DNA of 64,000 nucleotides. Source: Diphasiastrum complanatum (lineage: Eukaryota > Streptophyta > Lycopodiopsida > Lycopodiales > Lycopodiaceae). How positions within the stretch are numbered: the first letter of the stretch is position 1; every line of letters begins with the position of its first letter. The stretch covers positions 26,465,303 through 26,529,302 of the forward strand of contig CM055108.1 in NCBI GenBank assembly GCA_029204225.1. Reading direction: 5' to 3'. Positions 63,163 through 64,000 of this stretch are shown piece by piece. The position numbers and the translations under genes were made by a program. Under the pieces are notes generated by a model, which saw only the letters and a list, made by a program, of their open reading frames with translations, did no database searches and was not told the DNA's origin.

Positions 63163-63270
63163 CCCTGTCTCAAAGCACTCACTCTCAGAGCCAACGATGG
63201 GCTGGTCTCCATAGCCTCACTCATGCTTGGCGTGAACACTGGGTATGAGCGCAAGGCCTCCAAAACGACC

Positions 63271-63372
<102 letters not shown>

Positions 63373-63781
63373 TTTATTAGCTTATATCTGAATGGCCTGC
63401 ACACGATTTCACTTGGGGTAATAAGCATATGAGATACATGAGGTCAAAATGATAGTCTCAGTTGGGTCCATGTAGGCCAATCTTAATACTTGAGTTACAG
63501 ACACAATGACAAGTAGACTCCATCACTGCAAGATCCTCTTCCAAAACAACTGAAGACAACAATAAAGCACCTTGTACGATGGCATGTGTTACCGCCTTCA
63601 TGTGTGCCAAGATAGCATCATCAACATATATGATGAGGGGGACTACATTCCACCCCACATAGAAGCTTAACTTAGTGTGGTGCTTCTATGTAGTGCTCAT
63701 AACTCTTCAACTTCTAATAAAAAAAGTGTGTAACAGCAGGTACTTATTGAAAATGAAGCTGCCAAGGGGAATTCGCTTTAC

Positions 63782-64000
63782 TTGTGCCATTTTGTAAGCG
63801 AGCAACGTACTTCAGCTGCATCTTTTCTCTCATCTCCGGTCTTGAATTCCACTAGTTAGCGGTGGTAGTCGCCCTTCATTTTGAGGTAAAAAACTTTCGA
63901 CTCAGCAGATGAGGAAGAGAGGATGAGGTGACCGTCAAGCAACTTGAAGATTCCATCACATATTTTGCTCAACCTTGGCGCGATACTCTCTGATCAGCTT
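63782..64000 (-). pseudogene. 14-3-3 protein exon, pseudogene, cut by window edge
   Basis: The minus strand from 64000 reads [11 protein letters not shown], a one-base frame change, then [36 protein letters not shown], a stop, LVEFKTGDERKDAAE, a second frame change and STLLAYKMAQ. It ends at a GTAAAG donor at 63781. This is the alpha-helical N-terminal half of a plant 14-3-3, an adaptor that binds phosphorylated Ser/Thr motifs. The exon ending after AQ with a donor argues for a copy of genomic DNA rather than a processed transcript. One stop and two frameshifts make it non-functional unless errors are present. Confidence 0.85.

Noticed and set aside
63458..63658. Minus-strand frame with IIYVDDAIL, reminiscent of the RT YVDD motif
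   Set aside because: The surrounding residues do not match copia or gypsy RT, the frame is short, and it lies within what would be the intron or flank of the 14-3-3 fragment.

Overview
The window is nuclear DNA from a land plant, very probably a repeat-rich vascular plant. Evidence: plant-type Ty1-copia elements whose primer sites match the 3' end of initiator tRNA-Met, TNP2-type CACTA transposase, a subfamily-X-like leucine-rich-repeat receptor kinase and a plant 14-3-3 fragment with an exon-intron edge. The long (TC)n tracts, large transposon load and low gene density would suit a fern or other large-genome plant, but the sequence does not settle the species.

Only one substantial host gene is visible: an LRR receptor kinase at 39270-42691 (+). 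It has a frameshift in the glycine-rich loop and an altered kinase core. A 14-3-3 pseudogene lies at the right edge (63782-64000, -). Nearly everything else is transposon debris.

Layout. 1-3173: fragments of a copia element, mostly minus strand, with primer site and LTR. 3222-8224: two paralogous copies of an unrecognised, probably transposon-borne minus-strand gene; the second is split by a 1.4-kb fold-back element. 9370-11280: another minus-strand copia fragment. 14189-15390: tail of a Ty3-gypsy chromovirus with chromodomain. 15388-18382: head-to-head and tail-to-tail copia fragments forming an inverted repeat. 18448-21250: a decayed CACTA (TNP2) transposase gene on the minus strand, with a SET-like methyltransferase-type gene beside it (21549-22576). 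25226-27262: copia gag to integrase (+). 27499-27961: an array of seven copies of an 18-bp palindrome. 28495-33830: two more plus-strand copia remnants and a MITE. 33938-36223: a short minus-strand LTR element with both LTRs recognisable. 36331-38430: tandem duplications. 44400-52220: a mosaic of LTRs, a CACTA tail fragment, and a second palindrome family. 53922-61957: an LTR element with two LTRs, an Athila/Tat-like primer site, a roughly 1-kb minisatellite in its leader, a gypsy-type gag and a misplaced copia RT fragment. 61958-64000: a minisatellite, GA/CT tracts and the 14-3-3 fragment.

The most unusual features are the two unrelated dispersed palindrome families, the SET-like reading frame adjoining the CACTA transposase, the shared termini of the fold-back element and the MITE, and the leader minisatellite. 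No gene system with coordinated function is evident apart from these mobile-element modules. All boundaries were read by eye; no alignment or database search was run.
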